Below are positions 24,920 through 32,756 of a stretch of 64,000 nucleotides of DNA, one piece after another. The notes under the pieces are model-generated. The model made no database searches, was not told the DNA's origin, and worked only from the letters and a program-made list of their open reading frames with translations. This DNA comes from Paenarthrobacter sp. AR 02 (GTDB lineage Bacteria > Actinomycetota > Actinomycetes > Actinomycetales > Micrococcaceae). The DNA is taken from NCBI RefSeq assembly GCF_021538675.1, contig NZ_JAJUKH010000002.1:62001-126000 (forward strand), read 5' to 3'. The translations under genes were made by a program, and so were the position numbers. How positions within the stretch are numbered: position 1 is the stretch's first letter; each line of letters begins with the position of its first letter.

Positions 24920-26004
24920 TGGCGGATTCACAAGAGAAGACCGAACAAGCCACCGACAAACGCATGCGCGAGGTACGGGAAAAGGGGCAACTGTCCCGGT
25001 CCCAGGACCTCATGGCCTGGCTGGCAGTGGGGGCCGCGGCTGCGATGCTCCCGGCAACCATCGATCACGCCTCGAACGCTGCCGTCGACCAGCTCTTCAC
25101 CGTGAAAAGCGTCATCGCGCAGCCTGATCCCGCGAAAGCCGTTGCTGCACTCGAAGCAGGGCTGGGGTCCCTGGCCGGAATCCTGGGGCCGTTGCTCTTG
25201 GTTGTCACCGTGGTGGTGCTGGCAGGCTCGGCCCTGCAGGGCGGCATCCGCTTCAAGAAGTTCCGGGCCGAGTTTGAGCATTTCAACCTGCTCGCCGGTT
25301 TCAAACGCATGTTCGGCGGCCAGGCACTATGGGGAGGCGTCAAAGCGCTGCTGAAGACCGCCGTCGTGGGTCTTGTCCTTTACGCCGTGGTGCAGGGACT
25401 GATGCCGGTGCTGTTGACCGCCGGCGGGCTTCCGGTTGCCGGGATTTTGGCAGCGGCTGCGGGGGGAATTGGCGCGCTCATCCAGTTCGCCGTCGCCGCA
25501 GGGCTGGTGCTGGCAGCGGCGGACATCTTCGTGGTGATGCGCCGCAACCGCAAGAAAACGCGGATGTCCAAGAAGGAAGTCCAGGACGAGAACAAAAGCA
25601 CCGACGGCGACCCCCTCATCAAATCCCAACGGCGTTCACGCCAGCTCAGCATGAGCCGCAACCGCATGATCGGCGCCATTGGGGACGCGGACGTCGTGCT
25701 GGTCAACCCGACGCACGTGGCAGTTGCGTTGAAGTACGACGCCGGTAAATCGGCACCGCGCGTCGTGGCAAAAGGCTCAGGGCTGATCGCTGCCCGCATC
25801 AGGGAGGAAGCCGAAGCCAAGGGAGTGCCCATGGTCCAGGACATCCCCCTGGCGCGGGCCCTGCACTCGGCCTGCGAGTTGGGCCAGGAGATCCCGGTTG
25901 AGCTGTACCGCTCGGTCGCCGGAGTGTTGGCCTTTGTGATGTCGCTGAAGAAACGCGGAACTGCACGGGGAATCCATCAGATGAAAGAAAGTATGCAGGC
26001 ATGA
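24919..26004 (+). CDS. flhB: Flagellar export switch protein FlhB
   Basis: FlhB controls the substrate switch of the export gate, together with FliK. The 361 residues begin EKTEQATDKRMREVREKGQL, the conserved pre-membrane segment, then four membrane helices, then the cytoplasmic autocleavage motif Asn263-Pro-Thr-His in VLVNPTHVAVALKYD. GTG 24919 overlaps the fliR stop; the frame upstream of it is antisense/shadow to fliR. Confidence 0.95.
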   Translation: MADSQEKTEQATDKRMREVREKGQLSRSQDLMAWLAVGAAAAMLPATIDHASNAAVDQLFTVKSVIAQPDPAKAVAALEAGLGSLAGILGPLLLVVTVVVLAGSALQGGIRFKKFRAEFEHFNLLAGFKRMFGGQALWGGVKALLKTAVVGLVLYAVVQGLMPVLLTAGGLPVAGILAAAAGGIGALIQFAVAAGLVLAAADIFVVMRRNRKKTRMSKKEVQDENKSTDGDPLIKSQRRSRQLSMSRNRMIGAIGDADVVLVNPTHVAVALKYDAGKSAPRVVAKGSGLIAARIREEAEAKGVPMVQDIPLARALHSACELGQEIPVELYRSVAGVLAFVMSLKKRGTARGIHQMKESMQA

Positions 26005-28052
26005 AGAACAACAAGTTCGCCCGGCTTTCCGTGCCGGTTGGCATCGTAGGAATTGTGCTGCTGCTGGTTGTTCCGCTGCCGGCCGCGCTGCTGGACTTCC
26101 TGATCGTGTGCAACATCCTCCTGGCGTTGCTGATCCTGCTGACCAGCATGTTCGTGAAGAAGCCCCTGGACTTCTCCGTCTTCCCGTCGCTGCTGCTCGT
26201 AGCCACGCTGTTCCGGCTGGGACTCAACGTGGCGTCCACCCGGTTGGTGCTGGGCCAGGGCTTCGCGGGACAGGTCATCGAGGCGTTCGGCAAGGTCACG
26301 GTTGGCGGTTCGCTGATCATCGGCGCCGTGGTATTCCTGATCCTGGTGGTCATCCAGTTCGTGGTGGTCACCAAGGGTGCCGAACGTGTTGCCGAGGTGG
26401 GCGCACGCTTCACCCTGGACGCCATGCCCGGTAAGCAAATGGCCATCGACGCGGACCTCAACGCCGGACTCATTACCGACGCCGAAGCCCGGAAGCGGCG
26501 TGCTGAAGTCTCCGCAGAAGCCGACTTTTACGGTGCCATGGATGGTGCTTCGAAGTTCGTCAAGGGTGATGCCATCGCGGGCATCATCATTATCATCATC
26601 AACTTCGTAGGCGGAATCGCCATTGGCGTGCTCCAGCGCGGCATGGACGCCGGGGATGCCCTGAACACCTACGGCCTCCTGACCATGGGCGATGGCCTGG
26701 TCACCCAGATTCCCGCACTGCTCATGGCCGTCTCCACCGGCATGATCGTCACCCGGTCCAATGCCGAAGAAGACATGGGCCGCACCGCTTCCTCGCAGCT
26801 CATGCAATCACCCAACGCGCTGCTGATCGCAGGACTGGCCGCCGGCAGCATGGCCCTCATTCCCGGCATGCCCATCCTTCCGTTCGTGGTGGTGGGCGCG
26901 CTGCTGGTCCTCGCTTCCAGGCGTGTAGCCACAGCACAAAAACTCCAGGCCGAAACGCAGGAGACAGAGAACGCAGCAGCTTTGACCGGGGAGGAGGACC
27001 CCAACGAGCGGCTCATGGAAGACATGCGCGTCCACCCTGTGGAGATCCTGCTCGCACCGGACCTTGTGGACATTGTTTCCGGTGCCTCCGATGACCTCTT
27101 GGCGCGGGTACGGTCACTCCGGCACAAGATCGCCATGGAACTGGGGCTCGTGGTCCCGCCCGTCCGTACACGCGACGCGATGGACCTGCCGCCCTCCACC
27201 TACGCCATCCGCATCGCCGGCGTCGAGGCTGGAAGGGGAGTGGCGCCGTCGGGCAAGCTGCTTGCCTTGGGCGAATTCCTGGACGCATTGCCGGGCACCG
27301 CAACCGTGGAACCCGTGTTCGGTCTCTCCGGCAAATGGGTTCCCACGGAAATGCGGCACAGCGCCGAAATGACCGGAGCCACGGTGATTGACCGGGTCTC
27401 CGTCCTGGTCACGCACCTGTCTTCGATCATCACCGCAAACGCGGCCCGGCTCCTGACCCGCGAAGACGTACGGGTGCTCACCGAAGGGGTCCGCAAACAA
27501 AGCCCTTCCGCCGTCGAAGAACTTACGCCTGCCCTGCTGTCCCTGGCGGAAATCCAGCGCGTGCTCCAAGGACTCCTCGAAGAGCAGGTCCCCATCAACG
27601 ACCTCCCGCGGATCTACGAAGCGCTGGCGCTGCGGGCCAAGGTTTCCACCGACCCGGAATCGCTGGTGGAATCCGCCCGGCACGCGCTGGGTCCGGTGCT
27701 GGCAGACAGGTACATGGACGGTGAGGTCCTCAACGTGATCATGATCGATCCGTTGTTGGAGCAGTCCATGTTGGAAGACATGCGTCCAGGCGAAGGCGGG
27801 ACCCAGATTGTCATGGGCCAGGCGAAGTTGGACAGCGTCCTGAACTCCCTGAAGTCCGCTGCCGACGGAGCCGCTGCTGCCGGCCGGGAAGCCGTGCTTG
27901 TGTGTGCACCAACCCTGCGTCCAGCGATACGGCGGCTCGTCGCAGCCCCCGACGGCGGTGTCCCCGTTCTCTCGTATCGCGAAGTGACCTCCGCCAACAT
28001 CCGTATCGAGACGGTGGGGGTGGTCCGCCATGCAGAAGCGCTACAAGCTTAG
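26001..28052 (+). CDS. flhA: Flagellar export gate protein FlhA
   Basis: FlhA is the largest export-gate protein and its cytoplasmic ring docks chaperone-substrate pairs. The 683 residues have about eight membrane helices in the first 330, the FHIPEP-type loop with RLGLNVASTRLVL and AMDGASKFVKGDAIAGI, and a cytoplasmic domain from about residue 350 with SVLVTHLSSIITANAARLLT and the end VPVLSYREVTSANIRIETVG. It overlaps flhB by 4 bp and the FlhF-like gene by 23 bp. Confidence 0.96.
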   Translation: MKNNKFARLSVPVGIVGIVLLLVVPLPAALLDFLIVCNILLALLILLTSMFVKKPLDFSVFPSLLLVATLFRLGLNVASTRLVLGQGFAGQVIEAFGKVTVGGSLIIGAVVFLILVVIQFVVVTKGAERVAEVGARFTLDAMPGKQMAIDADLNAGLITDAEARKRRAEVSAEADFYGAMDGASKFVKGDAIAGIIIIIINFVGGIAIGVLQRGMDAGDALNTYGLLTMGDGLVTQIPALLMAVSTGMIVTRSNAEEDMGRTASSQLMQSPNALLIAGLAAGSMALIPGMPILPFVVVGALLVLASRRVATAQKLQAETQETENAAALTGEEDPNERLMEDMRVHPVEILLAPDLVDIVSGASDDLLARVRSLRHKIAMELGLVVPPVRTRDAMDLPPSTYAIRIAGVEAGRGVAPSGKLLALGEFLDALPGTATVEPVFGLSGKWVPTEMRHSAEMTGATVIDRVSVLVTHLSSIITANAARLLTREDVRVLTEGVRKQSPSAVEELTPALLSLAEIQRVLQGLLEEQVPINDLPRIYEALALRAKVSTDPESLVESARHALGPVLADRYMDGEVLNVIMIDPLLEQSMLEDMRPGEGGTQIVMGQAKLDSVLNSLKSAADGAAAAGREAVLVCAPTLRPAIRRLVAAPDGGVPVLSYREVTSANIRIETVGVVRHAEALQA

Positions 28053-28995
28053 CGGTGCGTCGCTGGAAGCCATTCGCGCCAAAGCACTCAAGCAGTGCGG
28101 ACCCGGCGCGCGCATAGTCTCGGCCGAGAAGGTCACCAATCCGGGAATCGTGGGACTGTTCGCCGCAGCCAGGTTCGAAGCCACAGTGGAGGTGTCGGAC
28201 GTCCCTGAACCCGCTGGCCAGCAGGCGCCGCTGACTGCCCGGCTTGTTGAGTCAAGTCCCGTTCACGAACTCCACGGGCCAGCCATCGCGGCACTCCTGG
28301 AGCAAGCCGACGCCGCCGAACTCGAGATGCACCAGCCCACCCCCTCGCCGGTCTCCACCGCATCCCCGGACTTCGCGGGCCTGCTGGAACAACTCGGCAA
28401 GGAACTCCAGCCGGCTGGTCCGTCCCCCTCCGTGCCGGCTTTGGCGACCCTGCCGCCGTCGGCCCCTAAGCCCATGCCGAAGGTTCCGCAGCCCATGACC
28501 GGCGACGGTAACCTCATCGTCCTCTTGGGCCTCGGCGACGACGCGCTCGGACCGGCCCTGGAAATGTCCATAGCCGCCGGAGGCTCGGATGTGCGCACAT
28601 CGGGACGGCTCACCGCCTTCGGCCACCTTCACGTCCAAGGAAGGCAAGGCACGACGGCGGCACGCGCCCAGGCCGTCCTCACCGGCCAGACCGTGGTGGT
28701 TGCGTTCGGGCTCGGACGCCCGGGGGACGTGCCATCACATGGCGCGGACATCTCCCTCCTGGCCGCCGACCAAATGTGGGTGGTGGTCGACGCCCGGCAC
28801 AAAGCGGAAGACACCCAGGCCTGGGTACAGGCCCTCCAGCGTGTCGTGGCAGGGGAGTCCTTGGGTGTTGACGCGCTCGCCGTCATCGGCGCCTCGGAAA
28901 CCGCGAGTCCGCAAACGGTGGATACGCTGGACATTCCTGTCGGTTGGGTGGATGGCAAACCCGCCACCGCACCCGTCCTCGGAAAGGTAAATTGA
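28030..28995 (+). CDS. FlhF-like protein with degenerate GTPase domain
   Basis: FlhF is an SRP-type GTPase that places flagella in many bacteria and is encoded after flhA, as here. The first 55 residues look like the FlhF B domain (LEAIRAKALKQCGPGARIVS, then NPGIVGLFAAARFEATVEV). A Pro-rich linker follows. Where the GTPase domain should begin, about residue 160, the sequence is NLIVLLGLGDDALGPALEM: the hydrophobic strand is kept but the GxxGxGKTT P-loop is lost. The rest keeps alpha/beta character (MWVVVDARHKAEDTQAW). At 321 residues it is likely a non-hydrolysing relative; identity is inferred from the B domain and position. Confidence 0.68.
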   Translation: MQKRYKLSGASLEAIRAKALKQCGPGARIVSAEKVTNPGIVGLFAAARFEATVEVSDVPEPAGQQAPLTARLVESSPVHELHGPAIAALLEQADAAELEMHQPTPSPVSTASPDFAGLLEQLGKELQPAGPSPSVPALATLPPSAPKPMPKVPQPMTGDGNLIVLLGLGDDALGPALEMSIAAGGSDVRTSGRLTAFGHLHVQGRQGTTAARAQAVLTGQTVVVAFGLGRPGDVPSHGADISLLAADQMWVVVDARHKAEDTQAWVQALQRVVAGESLGVDALAVIGASETASPQTVDTLDIPVGWVDGKPATAPVLGKVN

Positions 28996-28999
28996 AAGC

Positions 29000-29239
29000 A
29001 TGCTGGTACTGACGCGTAAGCCGGGCGAAAAGATCATGATCGGGGACGACATTGTCATCACCGTCATGGAAGGGCGCGGCGACGGCGTCCGGATCGGAAT
29101 CGAGGCTCCCCGCGGAGTGTCCATCCAGCGCAGCGAGGTGGTGGAAGCCATCGCCGCAGCCAACCTGGCAGCAACCCAGGCCGGCCCCGACGCCGAGGAA
29201 CTCCTGGCGGCCCTCCGCCCGCCCGCCCCCAAAGCCTGA
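29000..29239 (+). CDS. csrA: RNA-binding translational regulator CsrA
   Basis: CsrA dimers bind GGA motifs in mRNA hairpins, often at ribosome sites, and in Bacillus control flagellin translation together with FliW. The 79 residues match the family throughout: MLVLTRKPGEKIMIGDDIVI, then VRIGIEAPRGVSIQRSEVVE with the RNA-contacting Arg. An Ala/Pro-rich tail of about 25 residues extends beyond the fold. It ends the fliM operon; no fliW is in the window, though it could lie beyond flgL. A 32-bp tandem repeat begins 2 bp after the stop. Confidence 0.95.
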   Translation: MLVLTRKPGEKIMIGDDIVITVMEGRGDGVRIGIEAPRGVSIQRSEVVEAIAAANLAATQAGPDAEELLAALRPPAPKA

Positions 29240-29241
29240 CC

Positions 29242-29497
29242 CTCTCTCACATCCCGCCCTATTGGGCCGGACGCTCGCTCACGTTCCGCCCTGTTGGGCC
29301 GGACGCTCTCTCACGTTCCGCCGTGTTGTAGCGGACGCTCTCTCACGTTCCGTCCTGTTGTAGCGGACGCTCTCTCACGTTCCGTCCTGTTGTAGCGGAC
29401 GCTCTCTCACGTTCCGCCGTGTTGGGCGTGACGCTCTCTCAGGTTCCGCCGTGATGTAGCGGACGCTCTCGCACGTTCCGCCGTGTTGGGCCGGACA
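29242..29497 (+). repeat. Eight tandem copies of a 32-bp hairpin repeat
   Basis: Eight units of exactly 32 bp run from 29242 to 29497. Each starts with a nearly constant part CTCTCTCACGTTCCG and continues with a variable part that closes on itself. The arm pairs differ between units but stay complementary: GCCC/GGGC in units 1 and 2, CCGC/GCGG in 3 and 7, CGTCC/GGACG in 4 and 5, CGCC/GGCG in 6. The array starts right after the csrA stop and ends 25 bp before the IS. The period is not a multiple of three and no protein is evident. Confidence 0.93.
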
Positions 29498-29522
29498 CGT
29501 CCTCCGGGGAAGGCCGACGCCG

Positions 29523-30881
29523 GGGAGTGTCCGTTTAACGGTGGATTCGGGCGTTGGCGTTACGTGATTCTGCCTTCGAAAGTGATGGCGAAGGCGTTTA
29601 GTGCCGGTTTCCATCGTGCTATCCATCGTGCTCTGCTTCGGCCGGTGGGGTCCAGGCCCTGGTGGCCAGGTAGAGACATTTGAGGGCAGCCGGGATGGTC
29701 GGGAAGTGTCCTCGTGCCCTGACTGCTCGACGGTAGCGGGCGTTGAGGGATTCGATGGCGTTGGTGCTGCAGATGACTTTCCGGATTTCCACGTCATAAT
29801 CCAGGAAGGGCACAAACTCACTCCAGGCGTTGTGCCAGAGCCGGGTGATGGCCGGGTATTGCCGGCCCCATTTAGCGGTGAACTCCTCGAGGCGTTCCTT
29901 CGCAGTCGTTTCCGATGGTGACGTGTAGACCGGACGAAGGTCCCGGGCCATTTCGGTCCAGCTTTTCCGAGAGGCATACCGGAAAGTGTTCCGGACCAGA
30001 TGCACCATGCAGGTCTGGACCACGGCCCGGGGCCAGACGGTATTGATCGCGTCGGGCAGGCCTTTAAGACCATCGCAGACCGTGATGCAGACGTCTTCCA
30101 CGCCCCGGTTCTTGATCTCGGTCAGCACCGAGAGCCAGAACTTCGCTCCCTCCCCGCCATCACCGGCCCACAGCCCCAAGACGTCCCGTTCACCATTGAT
30201 GGTGACCCCGATGGCCACATATATGGGTCGGTTGCTGACCTGCCCGTCACGGACCTTGACGTGGATCGCGTCGATAAACATCGCCGGCAGCACCCGGTCC
30301 AGGGGACGGTTCTGCCACTCGGTCATCTCCGCGACGACTTTCTCGGTGATCCTGGAGATGGTGTCCTTGGAAACCTTCGCCCCGAAAACATCAGCGAAGT
30401 GCGCTGAGATCTCCCCGGTCGTGAGTCCCTTCGCATTTAAGGACAACACGATTTCGTCCACGCCGGTCAGACGGCGTTGTCGCTTCTTCACCGTTTGGGG
30501 TTCGAACGTGGCCCCAGTGTCCCTGGGCACGTCGATCTCCACCGGCCCGATCTCGGTCAGCACGGTCTTCGAGCGCGTCCCGTTGCGGGAGTTCCCGCTC
30601 CCACGCCCGGCAACCTCGTGCTTCCCGTATCCCAGATGCTCGTCCATTTCCGCTTCCAAAGCGGTTTCCAAGACGTTCTTGGTCAGCTTGTTCAACAGCC
30701 CTCCCGGGCCAACAAGCTCCAACCCCTGTTCCTTGGCATGGGACAGGAGCTGCTGCGCAAACTCATGCTGATCCACCTCAGTCGCCATGGGACCCATGGT
30801 CTCGCTCATGATCAGTCCTCCCCGCCAGGCAAACCCGGCGTGTCAGGCCAACCCCGGATCCACCGTTATTCCGACAGTCCC
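29523..30881 (-). mobile_element. IS256-family insertion sequence
   Basis: The element of about 1.36 kb has imperfect terminal inverted repeats of about 35 bp: the left end (29523-29557) and the right end (30881 leftwards) share GGGA, TGTC, TAACGGTGGAT, CGGG and GTTGGC. The transposase is read on the minus strand. Flanking bases show no convincing 8-9 bp target duplication (CGACGCCG on the left, TGGTGGCGC on the right), so the copy may be rearranged. It lies between csrA and a flagellar chaperone-like gene without breaking either. Confidence 0.85.
29560..30809 (-). pseudogene. IS256-family transposase, frameshifted near its C-terminus
   Basis: The intact frame (stop at 29619) gives 396 residues with the mutator-family DDE residues Asp180 (AMFIDAIHVKVRDG), Asp246 (CITVCDGLKGL) and Glu353 (STNAIESLNARYRR). 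After CLYLATR it leaves the family pattern and ends AWTPPAEAEHDG. Shifting by one base near 29654-29660 restores the canonical end LDPTGRSRARW and WKPALNAFAITFEGRIT with a stop at 29560-29562. One base has therefore been lost from a G/C-rich run. All three catalytic residues lie before the shift. A second possible start is the ATG seven codons in (MATEVDQHEF). Confidence 0.88.
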
Positions 30882-30927
30882 TGGTGGCGCAGTAAATGAG
30901 GTTCACGGATGGGCGTCTACCGCCAAA

Positions 30928-31110
30928 GGGGGTGGGGTGTGAGTGAGGGTTGGGTTGATGGGGGTGGGGTGTGAGTGAGGGTTGGGTTGATGGGGGTGGG
31001 TTGTGAGTGAGGGTTGGGTTGATGGGGGTGGGTTGTGAGTGAGGGTTGGGTTGATGGGGGAGGGATGTGAGTGAGGGTTGGGCTGAAGGGGGTGGGATGT
31101 GATGGAGCGT
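30928..31110 (-). repeat. Second 32-bp tandem array, inverted and diverged
   Basis: About five and a half units with a strict 32-bp period (GTGAGTGAGG-type core at 30939, 30971, 31003, 31035 and 31067). Read on the minus strand the units begin CTCACTCACACCCCACCCC, which matches unit 1 of the csrA-side array (CTCTCTCACATCCCGCCC) at most of its first 19 positions. The rest of the unit is C/A-rich and does not form the hairpin. It ends 13 bp from the stop of the FlgN-like gene, on the same strand as that gene. Confidence 0.85.
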
Positions 31111-31123
31111 CGGAAGGGAGGGG

Positions 31124-31672
31124 CTAGCCCAGCTCCAGGAAATCGCGGAGCGACCTCAGGGTAGCCGAGTTCACTGCAGCCAAGGCCCGCTGTATGTTCG
31201 CATCACGGGCCAAGAGGTCAAGGTCCGCGTCCCCACCCGGTGCCTCATTGGTGCCCGATGCCAACGACGGGATCCCGGCCTCGTCCGGCGGGGCTTTCAA
31301 CAGCTCGATATTCCGGGCAGCGGCAAGGTCAATTCCTGCCAACAATGCCGTCAATCCCCGGCAGTGATCGTCAAGGAGCTCGGGCCACAGTCCAGGGGGC
31401 GCCAGCGAAATAAGGGAGGGAAGGGTGGATTGATCCGGGGCTTTCCATTCGGCGGCCAGGGCCGAGGCCTCCACCCCGCGTGCGAGGGATTCGAAACGCA
31501 GATTTTCCAGGACTTTTTCGAGTTCGGCCGCAGTGAAGTTCAACCGGTGCCAGTTGCCTGCCCGGAGGTGCAGGAGCTGTGTTTCGAGGAGGAAAAGCAG
31601 GAAATCCAGCTGCCTCCGTTCGCGCCACAGCGTTGCCGATAGCTCGTCCGCCCCCACGGTTCCCCAATTCAT
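31124..31672 (-). CDS. Second FlgN-like chaperone, divergent from the flagellar sigma gene
   Basis: The 182-residue product opens ADELSATLWRERRQLDFLLF, which lines up with the FlgN at 2185-2667 (HELSALLWRERELLDLLTF), and keeps the same LE, AG and long-helix pattern. It is therefore a FlgN-family paralogue, with an added C-terminal part (AGIPSLASGTNEAPGGDADL then a helix NIQRALAAVNSATLRSLRDF). ATG 31672 (MNWGTVGADE) is preferred over an upstream extension because it restores the family start and follows GGCGGG. It may serve another export substrate or bind the sigma factor encoded next to it; neither is shown. Confidence 0.75.
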   Translation of the reverse strand: MNWGTVGADELSATLWRERRQLDFLLFLLETQLLHLRAGNWHRLNFTAAELEKVLENLRFESLARGVEASALAAEWKAPDQSTLPSLISLAPPGLWPELLDDHCRGLTALLAGIDLAAARNIELLKAPPDEAGIPSLASGTNEAPGGDADLDLLARDANIQRALAAVNSATLRSLRDFLELG

Positions 31673-31882
31673 TTTATGGCCCGCCAAAATCACAATTTGG
31701 CAGGGTTTATCTTTACTTCTGTCGAGCGTACACGCAGGGAGCTTTTGAGGTGGTATGTTCACTGAATACGTACCTGATTGAACGCTCAACAACGATGCTC
31801 TGATTGGTCTCTGGACATCGGCGAAACGGCAAAGAAGTCGGGTTTGCAACTCAATAATCCGGTCTCATGGGGGGACTCACTT

Positions 31883-32698
31883 TTGAATCGCGAACAGCGC
31901 AACGAGCTGGTGTTGCAGCACCTTCCGCTCGTTGGTTACCTGGTCTCTGACCTTTGCGCGCGCGCGTCGCATTTATCGCGCGATGATTTTGCTTCTGTCG
32001 GTGCCGTTGCCCTGATAACGTCTGCTGATTCCTTCGACCCCGACCTTGGTGTTCCGTTCGGTGCTTTCGCGCGTCGCCGGATCGTAGGTGCTTTCGCGGA
32101 CGAGATGCGAGCAGGAGACTGGGCCACGCGGTCGGCCCGTAAGCGGATCAAGGAAACCTTGGGCGTCCAGGAGACCCTGACCAGCATGCTGGGCCGTGGT
32201 CCGAGCGTGGCCGAGATGGCTTCGGCGCTGGGTGTCGAGCGGAGCCATGTCGAAGCTGCCCTGGTGGATGCGTCCCGAACGCTGACGTCGCTGGATGAGG
32301 TGGTGGCCGATACCGTTGCGTCCCCCACTGAATCCCCGGAACACTCTGTCCTGGCCGATGAGCGGATCAAGTACCTCCGTGCCGCCGTCGATGCACTCCC
32401 GGAAAAAATGCGCTTCGTGGTCCAGGAAATCTATCTCGCGGGACGGTCCGTGAAGGAGCTTGCCGAGGAGCTGGGTTCCACGCACGCCGCCGTCTCGCAG
32501 CAGCGTGCCGAGGGGATCCGTCTCATGCGCGACGGCTTGGCTGCCCATTACGCCGATTCGCCCGACCAGGTTTTCGAACCGGAATCGCGCATCACAGCCC
32601 GCCGCCGCAATGACTATCTTTCATCCCTTGCCGCGGCAACCACGGGTGGAATCACCCGCGGCTTTGGCCTGGGAACCTCACTCAACAGCGCCGTTTAG
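31883..32698 (+). CDS. fliA: Flagellar RNA polymerase sigma factor FliA/WhiG family (sigma-28)
   Basis: This sigma factor directs late flagellar transcription. The 271 residues include region 2 (DDFASVGAVALITSADSFD, FGAFARRRIVGAFADEMR), region 3 (PSVAEMASALGVERSHVEAA) and a region 4 helix-turn-helix (GRSVKELAEELGSTHAAVSQ). The domain order and the lack of region 1.1 fit FliA/WhiG. TTG 31883 is preferred because GGGGGGA lies 7 nt before it; a longer form from TTG 31778 has no ribosome site. Five promoters of matching type lie in the window. No flgM anti-sigma gene was seen. Confidence 0.9.
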   Translation: MNREQRNELVLQHLPLVGYLVSDLCARASHLSRDDFASVGAVALITSADSFDPDLGVPFGAFARRRIVGAFADEMRAGDWATRSARKRIKETLGVQETLTSMLGRGPSVAEMASALGVERSHVEAALVDASRTLTSLDEVVADTVASPTESPEHSVLADERIKYLRAAVDALPEKMRFVVQEIYLAGRSVKELAEELGSTHAAVSQQRAEGIRLMRDGLAAHYADSPDQVFEPESRITARRRNDYLSSLAAATTGGITRGFGLGTSLNSAV

Positions 32699-32709
32699 AC
32701 ACTGACGCG

Positions 32710-32744
32710 AAGGAGGCCGGGCCGCTCAGCGACCCGGCCTCCTT
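32710..32744. terminator. Bidirectional terminator between fliA and the MFS exporter
   Basis: AAGGAGGCCGGG at 32710-32721 pairs perfectly with CCCGGCCTCCTT at 32733-32744 around an 11-nt loop. The two flanking genes converge here; the stem gives short A/T ends on both strands. Confidence 0.85.
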
Positions 32745-32756
32745 GCGTAGCCTCGG

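Noticed and set aside
29242..29497. CRISPR-like regular repeats
   Set aside because: The 32-bp units are directly adjacent with no unique spacers, and no cas genes are present.
29514..30890. Target-site duplication of the IS
   Set aside because: Bases flanking the inverted repeats (CGACGCCG and TGGTGGCGC) do not match.
31616..31642. GCCGATAG at 31635-31642 as a sigma-28 promoter for fliA
   Set aside because: It lies inside the FlgN-like gene and no TAAC/TTAC box is found 15-16 nt upstream (the bases there are CCGT).
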